A DNA stretch of 64,000 nt from Chytriomyces cf. hyalinus JEL632 (Eukaryota > Chytridiomycota > Chytridiomycetes > Chytridiales > Chytriomycetaceae): NCBI GenBank assembly GCA_025435555.1, contig JAIWWG010000029.1:248001-312000 (forward strand), given 5' to 3'. The translations under genes and the position numbers were made by a program. The notes below the pieces were generated by a model that had not been told where the DNA came from, made no database searches, and was given only the letters and a program-made list of their open reading frames with translations. This document shows positions 1 to 10,946 of the stretch, piece after piece (positions within the stretch are counted from its first letter, which is position 1; every line of letters begins with the position of its first letter).

Positions 1-1851
1 GCGTTGAACGCCGCTCGCACGTGCTTCAGATACAGCTGCGAGCAAGTCCGCGTGGCTGCTCAACTCGTACTTGCACGCGTCAAGCGCCTTGTACAGAACA
101 CGTCGCACGTTTTTACGGCCAGTCTTGGCTTGCAGCGCGTGTACGAATGCGGACAGCGAATGTGTGGGCGCGTTGAAGCGATGAATGGTTCCATCCAAGT
201 CGTGCACTTTAAACACAAACGATGTGTTTGAAGAAGGAGTGCCTGCTGGCGTTCCTCCGCCGACTACAGCATCTTCCATCCCACCCAGCAGAGGACTTTG
301 TACATTGCCAGTCGTGGCTCCGCTGTTGAGGCTCATCTGTCGGCCAGTCATGGCAAGCTCAAGTTCACGCATTTGTCGGTGTGCACGTTGTTTGCGGTAG
401 AAAGCACCCGCACTGGTGATACTAATGGCATCTTCTTCTTCGAGAGTTTCAGGTTCGTGTGCGCCATGTTCATGCGCCTCGATAGCGAGATGCTCCTTCA
501 TATGTTCATTCGGGTTGAGATGATCGGAGCTCGGGTTTGATTGTCCAGAGTTCCAGAATCGATTCCAAAGAGGCCCTTCACTGTAGACAGACTCGACCGC
601 ATGTACATCGTTGAGGTCTCGATCAATTTTCAGCTGTTTCAGCAGTTTTAGCAATCTTCCAAGAGTCTTTTTTTGTTTTCAGGAAGTACCATGTAGTCAA
701 GGATGGACATTGTAAGCATGAGAACGTCAATGAGGCCAATTGGTTTTCCGTCTTCCAAAACAGGAATGTGGAGATAGTCGCCGTCTGATGATGTTTCATG
801 AGCCGTGTCAGTGTCAAGTCTCGAGAGGGAAAAAGAGTCCGAACTAGTCACCTCCAAGCATTTGAAGGGCGTCAAGCACTGACGTTTCGGGGGTAACATA
901 GTCCGGCTGAGGGGTCTGGCGAAGGAAAAAAAATGAGGGTTCCCGTCAGTCAATCATTGGGCGAAAAAAGCCTGATTCCTCACCAGAACTTCCTGCACGG
1001 TAACTTCTGCAGGGTCCAGTCCAGTTGCAAGGACTCGCAATAAAACATCCTTGTTCGTCAATATGCCCAACAGCTGCTCCCCTGTGCTGTCCACAACAAG
1101 GATCCCCGTATGACTCGTGTCTCTCATGATCGCACATGCTTCGGCAACTGACGCTGATGTTGTCGTAATCGGGGTTGCCGTGGATGGGTCCGACAGGACG
1201 GAGCCCACAGTAATGCGCATACGCTGCAAAGTAGATCGATCGATTGCTGCGATTCGTGCAAACACTAACGCCGTAATATCGAGGATACCTATCAAGTACA
1301 AATCATTCACGATAATGTTCGTTGTTGTGCAGTTCCAAGAGGAATTCAATCAGACAACTCACCAGCCAATTCGACATCGTCATCGCCATCATTCACGGCA
1401 AGAACAGGTAAGTGCCTGCATCTACGCGCAACCATTTGCCTCAGTGCCTGAGATACTGGTGCCGTGCTCCTGACGCTGAGTGGTGACGGTGTCATGACCT
1501 ACATTCCAAGCAAGAACGAATAAGGGGGGCAATACGTGGACACACCCACGGAGCCAGAAACAATGAGTTCATGGATTAGAGATTCTTTCGAGCCCAATGC
1601 TGTGGTAAGCTCACCGTGCTGCAGCGCGTGCGTCCCATCTCGACACCCTTGGCAACAAGCTTCCTGCTCACATCGCCGACCGTCAGAATGCCGCTCAACT
1701 GCCCGCTTGCATCGACAAGAAGAACTGCATCCACTCCCTTTGCGGCCATCACTACGCAAACCTGTGACACAGCTGCGCTCTCGAGCACAGTCACAGGGGT
1801 GCTGAGCAATGGGCCCAGACTTGAGACGGTGCGCTTGTCTCGTCCGACCAT
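1..1851 (-). CDS. CBS and PB1 domain protein (Mug70-like), C-terminus cut by window edge
   Basis: A multi-exon gene on the minus strand, starting at the ATG at 1851 and running off the left edge. In order it encodes four CBS modules: about 1851-1625 (TPVTVLESAAVSQVCVVMAAKG...), about 1506-1370 (STAPVSQALRQMVARRCRH...), about 1300-985 (TPITTTSASVAEACAIMRD...), and about 920-700 (TPETSVLDALQMLE, then YLHIPVLEDGKPIGLIDV). A low-complexity linker follows, then a PB1-type segment at about 215-1 (FVFKVHDLDGTIHRF). Four CBS domains followed by PB1 is the architecture of fungal proteins related to S. pombe Mug70. CBS pairs usually bind adenosine nucleotides and PB1 mediates protein-protein contacts; the cellular role of this family is not established. 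The end of PB1 and any C-terminal segment lie outside the window. Confidence 0.85.
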
Positions 1852-2329
1852 TTGTATTGAATTGATCTGCTTGTTATCGTTTGCTTCTCTAGTTGGTCTT
1901 CTTTGGTCGGAGAAGAGCGACTGTTTGCAGGTGTGGTGGCCAGACTGGGAGATGGATTGATTACGGATCAGATTTATTTGAGGCCTTGTGTTTCACATTA
2001 TTTTACACAAGGCCACTGTTTCATGGATGCCTGCTGGCTAGTTTGTGCGGAACGCTACGTGCCACGCGCGCTGCGTCTGGGTGCGGGGAACCTCTCTGTA
2101 TCGAATTGAAGAGACATTTGGGTCCAGCCCGGTCTCCTTGCTCAGCCCTTGCTCAGCTCACTCCCTTTTCCAGCTCACCAGCATTCCTTCCATATGCTTC
2201 GCAGGGAATGGCTCTGCAGTTTGGCGAGGGTGGCCGTTGCTGTTGCGTAAAAACAAAGTAAAATTTTCAAAAAAAGACGCGCACAATTGGTGAAAATAAA
2301 GCGTTAAATAAACCCAAGCAACCTCAACC
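1852..2329. other. Divergent intergenic region, Mug70-like / RPN1
   Basis: These 478 bp separate two divergent start codons and should contain both promoters and 5' UTRs. I see no open frame with protein-like composition and no clear TATA box. The stretch just before the RPN1 ATG is A-rich. Confidence 0.5.
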
Positions 2330-5300
2330 ATGGCAAAAGAAGTCGCGGACACAAACAAGGACAAGGACGTTGTCATGGCCGACTCCACCGGTTCAAAAGC
2401 AGCAAAGGACCCAAAAGACGCTAAGAAGGACAAAAAGGATGTTGAGGACGAACTCGTGAGTTTTTTTTTACGTTTGCTTTGGCCCGCTCCGTCTCAACGA
2501 CTCTCTCCCGCACACCCTCTCCCGCAGAGCGAGGAAGATGCCAAGCTGAAGGACGAGCTCGACATGCTCGTGACGCGCTTGAAGGTGCGCTGTTTGTCTG
2601 GTTGTACCTTTGTATTTACTGACTTCATTATGTGCGCCCGTGCTCGTTGCTCCACAGGAATCAAACGCGACTCTGTACAAATCGGCACTTGAATCTCTCC
2701 GCACATTGATTCGCACATCCACATCCTCCATGACCTCGGTCCCAAAGCCGCTCAAGTTTCTCCGTCCACACTATGCAGACATCCACGCAGTTTACGCATC
2801 GTGGAAAGACGGCGAGAACAGGGTATTTAAAATGCATTTTACCAAATTTTATACGCAAACACTGGACTAAACCCGCTCCAAAAAATCAAGGCCTTCTTGG
2901 CTGATATCATCTCAGTCCTGGCCATGTCATATGATGACGGAAAACGCGACTCGCTTCGTTTCAGATTTTACGGTGCAAAAGAGGATGTTGGTTCATGGGG
3001 TCACGAATACGTCAGGTATTCATTGAAAAAAAAAAAAACTCCCAGCCACGCCTGTCTAAATCCATTGCCCCTCTGACAATCTTGCCAGGCATCTGACGTC
3101 TGAACTCATCCTCGAATACAATGCTCGTACCGCTGGGTCCGAAGACGACCTCCAACCTGCTGATCCACCCGCGAAACCGTTTGCCACCACGGAGGAGCTG
3201 ATTCGCCTTGCGTTGGATATTGTTCCGTTCTGTTTGAAACACAATGCCGAAGCCGATGCATGTGACTTGTTGCTGGAGATGGAGTCGTTGGACAAATTAC
3301 CGCAGTTTGTTGACAAGGACACTTATGCGCGTGTGTGTCTCTACATTGTCAGGTAATATCAGATCAGCTGTTGACAAAAATTCAGTCTAAAACACATGTA
3401 TTCCTTATGATAGCATGGTTCCATACGTGGCGCCTCCCGACGATGCATCCATCTTGAAAACAGCTCGCGCTATTTACAGAGCACAGAATCAGTACACTCA
3501 ATCCATCCTGATTTCCCTCAGAATCAATGACCTGGCGCTCGTGAAAGAAGACTACGATTCTTGCACCGACCCGTGCGTGTTTTGATTCCATACATCCGCA
3601 TCCTTTTGTGCTGACCCTTACTTTTTTCATTTGAAGCCTTGTACAAAAGCAGCTTGCCTTCATTTGCGCACGGCAACAAGTCTTTATTGAGACTGGGAGC
3701 GAAGAAATTACTGAGATTCTGAACAACACGAAGCTGACGGAGAACTTCATGGCGCTCGCAAGAGATTTGGATGTTGTTGAAGCCAAGACTCCCGAAGATA
3801 TTTACAAGTCTCACTTGGAAAACACGCGTAAGCTGTTTTTTTCAACAAACGCGCGTGCAATGGAGTATTGAAAAAAACAAACAAAAAACAGGAACTGGTG
3901 CCAATGTGGACTCTGCACGTCACAACCTTGCATCCACCTTTGTGAACGCTTTTGTGAACATTGGATTTGGCAGTGACAAGCTCATGATGAATGCTGAGGA
4001 GGAAGGAAACTCCTGGATCTACAAAAACAAGGACACTGGTATGCTGTCAGCCGCAGCGTCTCTTGGAGCGATCTTGCTGTGGGATGTCGAAGTCGGCCTT
4101 ACTGAAATCGACAAGTTCCTGTACAGCACCGATGACCATATTAAAGCCGGTGCCTTGCTTGCCATCGGACTTGTGAGCAGCGGCGTCAGACATGAGAGTG
4201 ACCCCGCATTGGGTCTGCTTTCTGAGTATGTCTCAAGTACCACCTCTATTTTGCGTGTTGCCGCTATTATTGGGTATGCTTCTTTTGTCTTGATTCCGCT
4301 TGATCGTTCTCATCTCTTCTGACTTGGTTCCTCAGTTTGGGAATTGCATACGCAGGAAGCGCCCGACAAGAAGTTCAAGATCTTCTTCTGCCGCTCGTTT
4401 CCGACACTGGCCTCACGATGGAGCTCTCGTCTCTTGCTGCTCTCTCATTGGGTCTTGTTTATGTTGGCACAAGCGACGGTGAAATTGCCAGCACGATCCT
4501 TCAAACCCTCATGGAGCGCGATGATGAAGCTCTGAAAAACACGTACGGCCGTTTCATGGGTGTTGGGCTTGGACTTTTATTCCTTGGCAAACAAGAGGCC
4601 AGTGAGGCGACGCTCGAAACTTTGAAAGTGATTGAGAACCCGCTTGCAAAAATGGTGGGCGTTATTGTGGAGATCTGCAGCTACATTGGAACTGGCAATG
4701 TGCTCAAAATCCAGTCCATGTTGCACTTGTGCAATGACCACCTGGATGCAACAAAAGGAGAGGATGGATACCAGGCCTTTGCCGTGATTGGAATTGCTTT
4801 GATTGCGATGGGTGAGGATGTTGGCGCTGAGATGGCGATTCGCAGTTTCAATCATTTGGTTTGTGCAGTTAATTCACCTTCCGTCAATTACCGATGAACT
4901 GACATTTTTTTTGATATGTTAAGATGCATTACGGAGAACCCGTCATTCGACGTGCTGTTCCATTGGCCTTGGGAATTCTGTGCGCATCAAACCCGCTAGT
5001 GAACATTCTCGACATTTTGTCCAAATACTCGCACGATAACGACGCTGAGGTTGCACTAAACGCCGTCTTTGCTATGGGGCTTGTCGGCGCAGGCACCAAC
5101 AATGCCCGTCTTGCCCAACTATTGCGTCAATTAGCCGCATACTACCACAAGAACCCGAATGTCTTGTTTGTTGTGCGTATTGCACAGGGACTCGTGCACA
5201 TGGGTAAAGGTACTGTGACTCTGAATCCATTCCACTCAAACAAGATGCTTTTGAGCCCCGTCTCTGCTGCTGGCCTGATTACTGTTTTGACTGCCTTCAC

Positions 5301-5720
5301 GGATGCCAAGAGCTGTGAGTGCCTGCTGTTTTATTTCCTTTTGTTTGTAAAGCTTGTTCTGACGAAACTGAATGAAAATGCCCAATAGTCATTGTCGAAA
5401 AAGCCAGCGCCCAATACCTGCTCTACTTCCTAATTCCAGCGACCTACCCACGCTTCCTTATGACTCTGGACGAATCCCTCAAACCATTGCCCGTGACTGT
5501 CCGCGTTGGACAGGCCGTTGATACTGTGGGACAAGCTGGACGACCCAAGACCATTACTGGGTTCCAAACGCACTCCACTCCCGTATTGCTTGCTTATTCA
5601 GAACGCGCTGAGCTCGCGACGGAGGAGTACATTGCAGTGGCGACGACGCTGGAAGGTTTCGTGATTTTGAAAAAGAATCCAGACTGGATGGATGAGGATA
5701 AAAAGGACGGTGCGAAATAG
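2330..5720 (+). CDS. RPN1: 26S proteasome regulatory subunit RPN1 (PSMD2)
   Basis: This is the largest base subunit of the 19S proteasome cap; it docks ubiquitin receptors and shuttle factors. Eleven exons add up to 903 codons: 2330-2455, 2528-2584, 2658-2822, 2891-3015, 3089-3352, 3417-3572, 3637-3827, 3892-4273, 4336-4858, 4924-5314, 5389-5720. Recognisable blocks are [36 protein letters not shown], and the proteasome/cyclosome (PC) repeats around [30 protein letters not shown] and [15 protein letters not shown]. The C-terminus has the family's [19 protein letters not shown] region. The N-terminus is charged and disordered (Lys/Asp-rich). The length fits the family, and all eleven exons join in phase with introns of 62-74 nt. 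Confidence 0.97.
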
Positions 5721-5824
5721 TGTGCTTTCTTTTGAACTGGTTCAACCTGGGGAGAGCTGCAATTTTCTTCCTTGTATCAGCAATGTGTGTCCAAAGCTTG
5801 TCTTTCTTGGGTGATGCTGGCGAA

Positions 5825-5830
5825 AATAAA
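5825..5830 (+). terminator. Candidate poly(A) signal of RPN1
   Basis: AATAAA lies 105 nt after the RPN1 stop codon and only a few bases before the first likely ATG of the MoaC gene. The RPN1 3' end and MoaC 5' end therefore probably overlap. The hexamer is seen; its use is inferred. Confidence 0.4.
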
Positions 5831-5836
5831 ATTGAG

Positions 5837-6542
5837 ATGTGTCCAATGAAAATGTTTGGGAAAATGCATCAGAAAATAGGGACGAGGTTCCTGTCAACAC
5901 TTCCTCGACTGACGCATGTGGACGCACACGGGAAGTGCGCAATGGTCAATGTGTCCCACAAGCAGCCGAAGCACAGAACGGCACGGGCAGTTGCGTGTGT
6001 GTTGTTTTCATCCGACGCCGCATACGACGCTGCATTCTCTTCGTCTCGTGGGTCAACGAAGGGGCCCGTCTTCAGCGTCGCAGAGCTGGTTTGTTTGCGC
6101 TGTCGTGTGTTTTACTTTCTTTCCGTCTTTGAATAATTCATGAATCCACGTGTGATCAGGCTGGAATCAACGCCGTCAAACAAACTGGCTTCCTGGTCCC
6201 CCTCGCGCATACACTCAACGTAACGCATGTTCAATTCTCCTTCGACCTTATACCCAGCGAGCGACGCGTCTCCATCACATGCAGTGCCGAATGTGTTGAA
6301 CGAACAGGTGACAACGCCGTGCAAGTTTGTTTTTTTTACGTTTGAAGCACAGACACCTTAATACTCGGTTTTCGTTTATGCCAGGTATCGAAGTGGAGGC
6401 AATGATGGGGGCGTCGGTTGCGGCCGTGACAGTGTTTGACATGTGTAAGGCTGTGGACAAGGCGATGGTGATCACGGACATTCATGTGCTGTCAAAGACG
6501 GGCGGGAAGACGGATTACTCCGCGCAGCAGGTGTCGAAATAG
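5837..6542 (+). CDS. moaC: Cyclic pyranopterin monophosphate synthase MoaC (molybdenum cofactor)
   Basis: It catalyses the second part of step 1 in molybdenum cofactor synthesis, converting 3',8-cyclo-GTP to cPMP. Three exons (5837-6088, 6160-6307, 6385-6542) give 185 residues with matching phases. The MoaC opening [16 protein letters not shown] is at about residue 27, [13 protein letters not shown] is in exon 2, and exon 3 carries [14 protein letters not shown] and [14 protein letters not shown] contains the catalytic Asp and Lys known from E. coli MoaC. The stretch before LTHVDAH is basic and hydroxylated ([18 protein letters not shown]), as expected of a mitochondrial presequence. In-frame ATGs at 5837, 5846, 5852 and 5864 are all possible starts. 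No MoaA domain is fused, unlike the joined MoaA-MoaC proteins of many fungi and animals. Confidence 0.92.
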
Positions 6543-6722
6543 GGCTGAAGGGCAAGCTTGTGTGTGGCACCCGTTTTTATTTTTTTAATTTTTTTATTAT
6601 GATTTTACGTAATATCAGAATCGCGCCTCCTTGCAACCGATCCACAAAACAATCAGACCACTCCGTCAGCTGAAAGGCAGAAGAAGGAGCGTGTTTCTCC
6701 CGTCTTATTCAGGGATCTATCT

Positions 6723-7011
6723 CTAGAGCCCCATCATTTTCATCACCTTGTCTTTGAAGGAAGGTTCAGACTTCTGGCTCGAGAGAGACGTTTCAGAAGC
6801 TCTTAGGGCCATCGAGGACACGGATCCGCGAGCAGGTCCGAGCTGGACAGACGGCTGGAATTTAGCACTGGTTTTGCGCGTGTACATGCGGTTCCACTTG
6901 AGAAAGCAACGCTGTCCGATCAGAAAAGGTGTTGGCTTGAAATAGCCCGCTACTTACGAGAGGGTCGGCACCAGAGATGGAGTCGCCACCGTATTTCTTT
7001 TCGTCGGGCAT
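6723..7011 (-). CDS. Small hypothetical protein, 75 residues, two exons
   Basis: Exon 1 (7011-6958, 18 codons, beginning MPDEKKYGGDSISGADPL) is followed by a clean GTAAGTAG donor. The intron runs to an acceptor just before 6896. Exon 2 (6896-6723) encodes WNRMYTRKTSAKFQPSVQL and so on, ending SFKDKVMKMMGL then stop. Both junctions are phase 0 and the 61-nt intron has the size typical of this window. The product is basic and Ser-rich with no transmembrane segment or known motif. The gene is convergent with MoaC and downstream of SLU7 on the same strand. I do not recognise a family. The case rests on splice-site quality and protein-like composition. Confidence 0.55.
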
Positions 7012-7342
7012 ATGTTTTCCGTCTTTTTTTTAGGTGGAGGAAGAGTTGGGTTGTTTTGGAGGTTCTTTTCTTCAAAGTTTTGGAGGCGCAAAACGCGAGA
7101 AAATCTTGTGAAAATTTACGACAATGCTTTGCAGGGAGACTTTTTGCGTAACCCTGCGCAGCATTGTTTGGGTCTGTGAAAGCTATCTCCACATCCATCT
7201 CCCAGGCAGCACTCTACTCGGCATTGCTGGTGACAGCCAATTGGACTTTAGCGATGGTAAGTAGTTGGTTTGTTCTGGGTCTACCTCCACATGACTGGAT
7301 TTAGAAAAGCGCGAAATAAAAGTGCACATACACAACCCAGTT
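7012..7342. other. Intergenic region, SLU7 3' end / small orphan promoter
   Basis: These 331 bp lie between the SLU7 stop codon and the start of the 75-residue gene on the same strand. No coding frame or structured RNA is evident. Confidence 0.4.
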
Positions 7343-9433
7343 TTATTCATCTTCTGAGTCCACGTATTTTGCCATTGGATCATCGAATCCAGTCTTTTTC
7401 ATGCGGTATGCCTCCAATTCTTCCTCCGTCACGTTTGTAGTCCCCTCCAGAGAATTATACTTTTTGCGCGACTTTCTCGCCTTGCCACCATCCTCATCAT
7501 CAGAGTCGCCATCCGCATGGCGCTTAAGGCGGGCCTCTTCCTGCTCCTTAGCTTTCTTAAGCTTTTCCTCATCAAGAACAATCTCCCCTTCACCCAAACG
7601 GGACGCTCCAGTCCCTAGCTTAGAAGGCTGATGTGATTGACGTTTTGATGTGCTTGAATCTTTTCCAGTGAGGTCCTTCGCAACTTTGAGAATGTGTGAC
7701 TCGTACAGCGTTTTTGACGTGGCAGCCGATGGATTTGAGATTGATGACGCAGCCTGTCCAGTCCCTGCTTTTGCAACGGCATCCTGCATCAATTTCGCGG
7801 CTGCATTTGCTGCATCGATACCAGCCTGCCCAGTGCAATACGAATTTCTGCTGAAAGAATGACAGCATGCGTATCCCCATTGACCTGCGTTCCACCACGA
7901 ACCCCATACACTAGTGTGATTTTGAGGGCACACGTCTTCCTCGTACTTGGACCGAATTGTTGCCTTTTCCTGGCCTTTGATAATTTTTCCAGACTGCGAA
8001 TATTCGACATAGTTTTCAGTTTGGGCAAGTAAAAGCTCCTTTGGTGGCGCTTGCAGGTATTCTTCTCCTCCATAACGCTCCAAAACGCTTCCTTTTTTGA
8101 CTTCTGCAACCGCTTCTTTCTTTTGCTGATGTTCTTTGAAGAGAATTTCACCCATGGTTGGGTTCGCTTGAAGATGGATTTGGCTGGCGGCAGTGCGTTC
8201 TGCCTCACTTTGCCAAGCAAACATTTGCAGCTGGGCCATTTTCGGGGCATCTCCAGTCCATCTGACAAAGTTATCACCTGCATATTGCAGCTGATTGGGA
8301 TCTTTTTCCTTGTTTGGGTTGTCACGCATGGAACGCGTTTTGGGGTCATAGTGAGCCGAATTGACGTCCAAGTTCAAGAGGTATTTGGCCGTATCTTCAC
8401 GAATACGCAGATTACGCACAGTTGTACGAGATTTTGTGTCCAGTTTTTGTCCAATTTGATCGGCAGCATCGGCATAAATGTCTTCGTCCTTTTCTCCCTC
8501 ATCCTCGTCATCCAAAATGGCCAGCAATTGCTTTTTTTCCAGACGCTCTTTTTCTTCCGCAGTGAGTGCACCTGTGGAAGGTTTGCTCGATGACGATCCA
8601 GCCAATATAGAAGAAATAGCTCCATCGCCAGCAGTGTCACCCCCAGCAGCAGCTTCGTTCAGATTCTTTTGCGCTTCTTCTTCACGAATGCGCCTTCGCT
8701 CTGCATCGACAAGCTCCCAGTCCTGAATGACTTTGGAATGGTCGTTTGGATCGTATCCGTTCCAGCGGTCGCGTTTTGCGTCGAAACCGAGAGAAAGAGA
8801 TGAAACATGTTCATCAGGTGCAAGAGTTTTGTTGGTTTGTTTGGCACTTTTGGCGCGGGGTCGGTCCACGCAGTCTCGGGTTTTGTGGGACATGGCACCG
8901 CTGAGTTTCAAATTATTAAATAAACAATGCATGTAAGAATCTCTGCAGAGAAATGCTAACGCAACACTCGGAAGAAAGGAAATAAAGTGGAATGGAAGTT
9001 TTACCAGTTTTCACAGGCTCCTTTTCTAAACTTTTTCGCCACGACTGAAGTATCCTTAAAGACGCCCCTCTGATACCATGTGTTCATATCATCCCTATCT
9101 GTGCCTTCTTTTGGGTTACGCTGGTGCTTCAGCGTGGCGTGGTTGATGTCGAGATACCATGGAGCACTGGAGATGTACTGCGGAATGTGCGGGTTGATGT
9201 CCTTGCCGGTCTCTGGATCCACTTCTGCTGGAATGGTACCACTACATATGTGCGGTGGTATTTTGGGTCAGAAAAGTGATGATGGATTGTTGGCAAGCGC
9301 AATTCACTCACGCCTTTCGCTGCTCTTCAATCACTTTCTGGCGCTTGAATTCTTCTCGAGAGAGTTTGACCTGCCCTGCGGACGGAAGGTCACCGCCTTT
9401 GGTACCCAGCGGAGTGTTGTTGGCTCCTGACAT
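7343..9433 (-). CDS. SLU7: Pre-mRNA splicing factor SLU7
   Basis: A second-step splicing factor that helps choose the 3' splice site. Three exons (9433-9312, 9241-9005, 8900-7343) give 638 residues with matching phases. Exon 2 has the family's [24 protein letters not shown] and WYQRGVF. The zinc knuckle [14 protein letters not shown] (C-x2-C-x4-H-x4-C) is rebuilt across intron 2, which splits the second cysteine codon as TG|C. Exon 3 continues with [48 protein letters not shown]-like ([19 protein letters not shown]) and [13 protein letters not shown]. The C-terminus is charged, with a DSDDEDGG acidic patch near a basic RKSRKKY. The stop codon TAA sits inside an AATAAA hexamer on the coding strand. 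Confidence 0.97.
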
Positions 9434-9948
9434 TTAAACGGTTTTATTTTCGGATAACATATTTATAAATATGTAGTTGACATATTTATGCCTTGCCACG
9501 CTTATTAGTCTCTTCAATGTCATTCAGAGAAGTATCTGGATCAGCAGTAAAGATGTGCTTCGTTAAGCGCTAGTTGCTGAATTTAGTCACTACGCGGCCG
9601 ATTGCATTGACAACACGCGTGCGACCACAAGCGCTTCTATCCACCCCTAATTTAAAGGTGGGGGCGGTATTTTAGTGGTGTTGTAACATGTTGTTGGTGC
9701 TGTCCGGTGCGGTAGTTGAGAGCTTGTTGCTCTTCAGAATAATTTTTACGTCTCTACTGGTTCGTCACCCTCCACTGACCCCCAACCATCCCGGCAGCAG
9801 CGGCCACCGCACCATCCATCCATCAGCATCTGGACATCAACCGTAACGAATGAGGACATATCTCTGGCGCGGAAGGAGGATTGGATGGAGACAAGCGATC
9901 ACAGTGGTATCAGTCATCTAACCCGTACCCTCTGCCACGACAGAAAAC
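9434..9948. other. Divergent intergenic region, SLU7 / RPS11
   Basis: These 515 bp lie between divergent starts. I see no gene here. The region is presumably the RPS11 promoter and 5' UTR, with a pyrimidine-rich stretch in the last 250 bp and the SLU7 promoter at the left. Confidence 0.4.
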
Positions 9949-10508
9949 ATGGCCGAACAGACCGAGAGAGCTTACCAATATCAGCCAGGTGTTTTCCAAA
10001 ACACCAAGCTCGCTGCCAAGAAGAAGAGCAGCGGTGCCCTCAAGAGATGGTACTGTGACGTCGGTCTTGGTTTCAAGACCCCAAAGGAGGCCATTGAGGG
10101 TACCTACATCGACAAAAAGTGCCCATTCACCTCTGGAACCATCAGCATTCGTGGAAGAATCTTGACCGGAGTCGTCGTCAGCACCAAGATGAAGAGAACC
10201 ATCGTCATCCGCAGAGAGTATCTCCACTACATCCCAAAGTACAACAGGTGAATATTCCTGCACGATTGATTTGGATTTCTTGGATGCGTTTCGCAGCAGA
10301 TCCTCATGTGCTCTTTCTTTTCAGATACGAGAAGCGTCACAAGAACTTGTCCGCTCACTTGTCCCCAGCTTTCATTGGAGTTGAGGCCGGTGACCAGGTC
10401 ACTGTCGGCCAATGCCGCCCAATCTCCAAGACTGTTCGTTTCAACGTCCTTAAGGTCCAGAAGAAGATTGTGAAGGGTGCTGGTGCCAAGCAGTTCGCCA
10501 AGTTCTAA
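9949..10508 (+). CDS. RPS11: 40S ribosomal protein uS17 (RPS11)
   Basis: A structural component of the small ribosomal subunit. Exon 1 (9949-10247) encodes the eukaryotic N-terminal extension with [13 protein letters not shown] and [19 protein letters not shown], then the OB-fold start [19 protein letters not shown]. Exon 2 (10325-10508) encodes [16 protein letters not shown] and [18 protein letters not shown]. The junction restores codon AG|A, giving 160 residues, the usual size. Codon choice looks optimised (AAG for Lys, GTC, CTC), as expected of a highly expressed gene. Confidence 0.98.
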
Positions 10509-10946
10509 ATTCCGTCGAAAAGTGCGAAAATGGCGTAGCTTAGGATTAAAGGAGGCTCTCTTTTTCTTTTGTCTCTGCCACGAATCCGTCTTTTCAAGGG
10601 TTGAATAATACATGACCATTCAATGAAGAACGCGTTCTTAATCTGTTCGAATTGATGCAACTCTCACGAAAACTCACTTGTTTACAAGAAACACCCAGTG
10701 TTCGAAACTGAAACAGAATCTGGCTCAGGGAACAGACCTGGTTCACCAGCACAACACACCCTTCTCGAGAGAACATAATCTTGAGGCCTATCGGCGCAGG
10801 GCTTGGCTTGCACCAGAAGTGCGGACTTTCTTACTCGCAGGAGTTTAAGACCTCCACAAATAAAGCTTCCCAACTGGTGGAATCTCAGTTTTAAGCGATT
10901 GTAAATGGAAGGAACGCGTCTAGAACATTCCAAATTTATTGAATGA
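10509..10946. other. Intergenic region after RPS11
   Basis: These 438 bp hold the RPS11 3' UTR and the promoter of the following gene. A pyrimidine-rich block follows the RPS11 stop. No other feature is seen. Confidence 0.4.
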
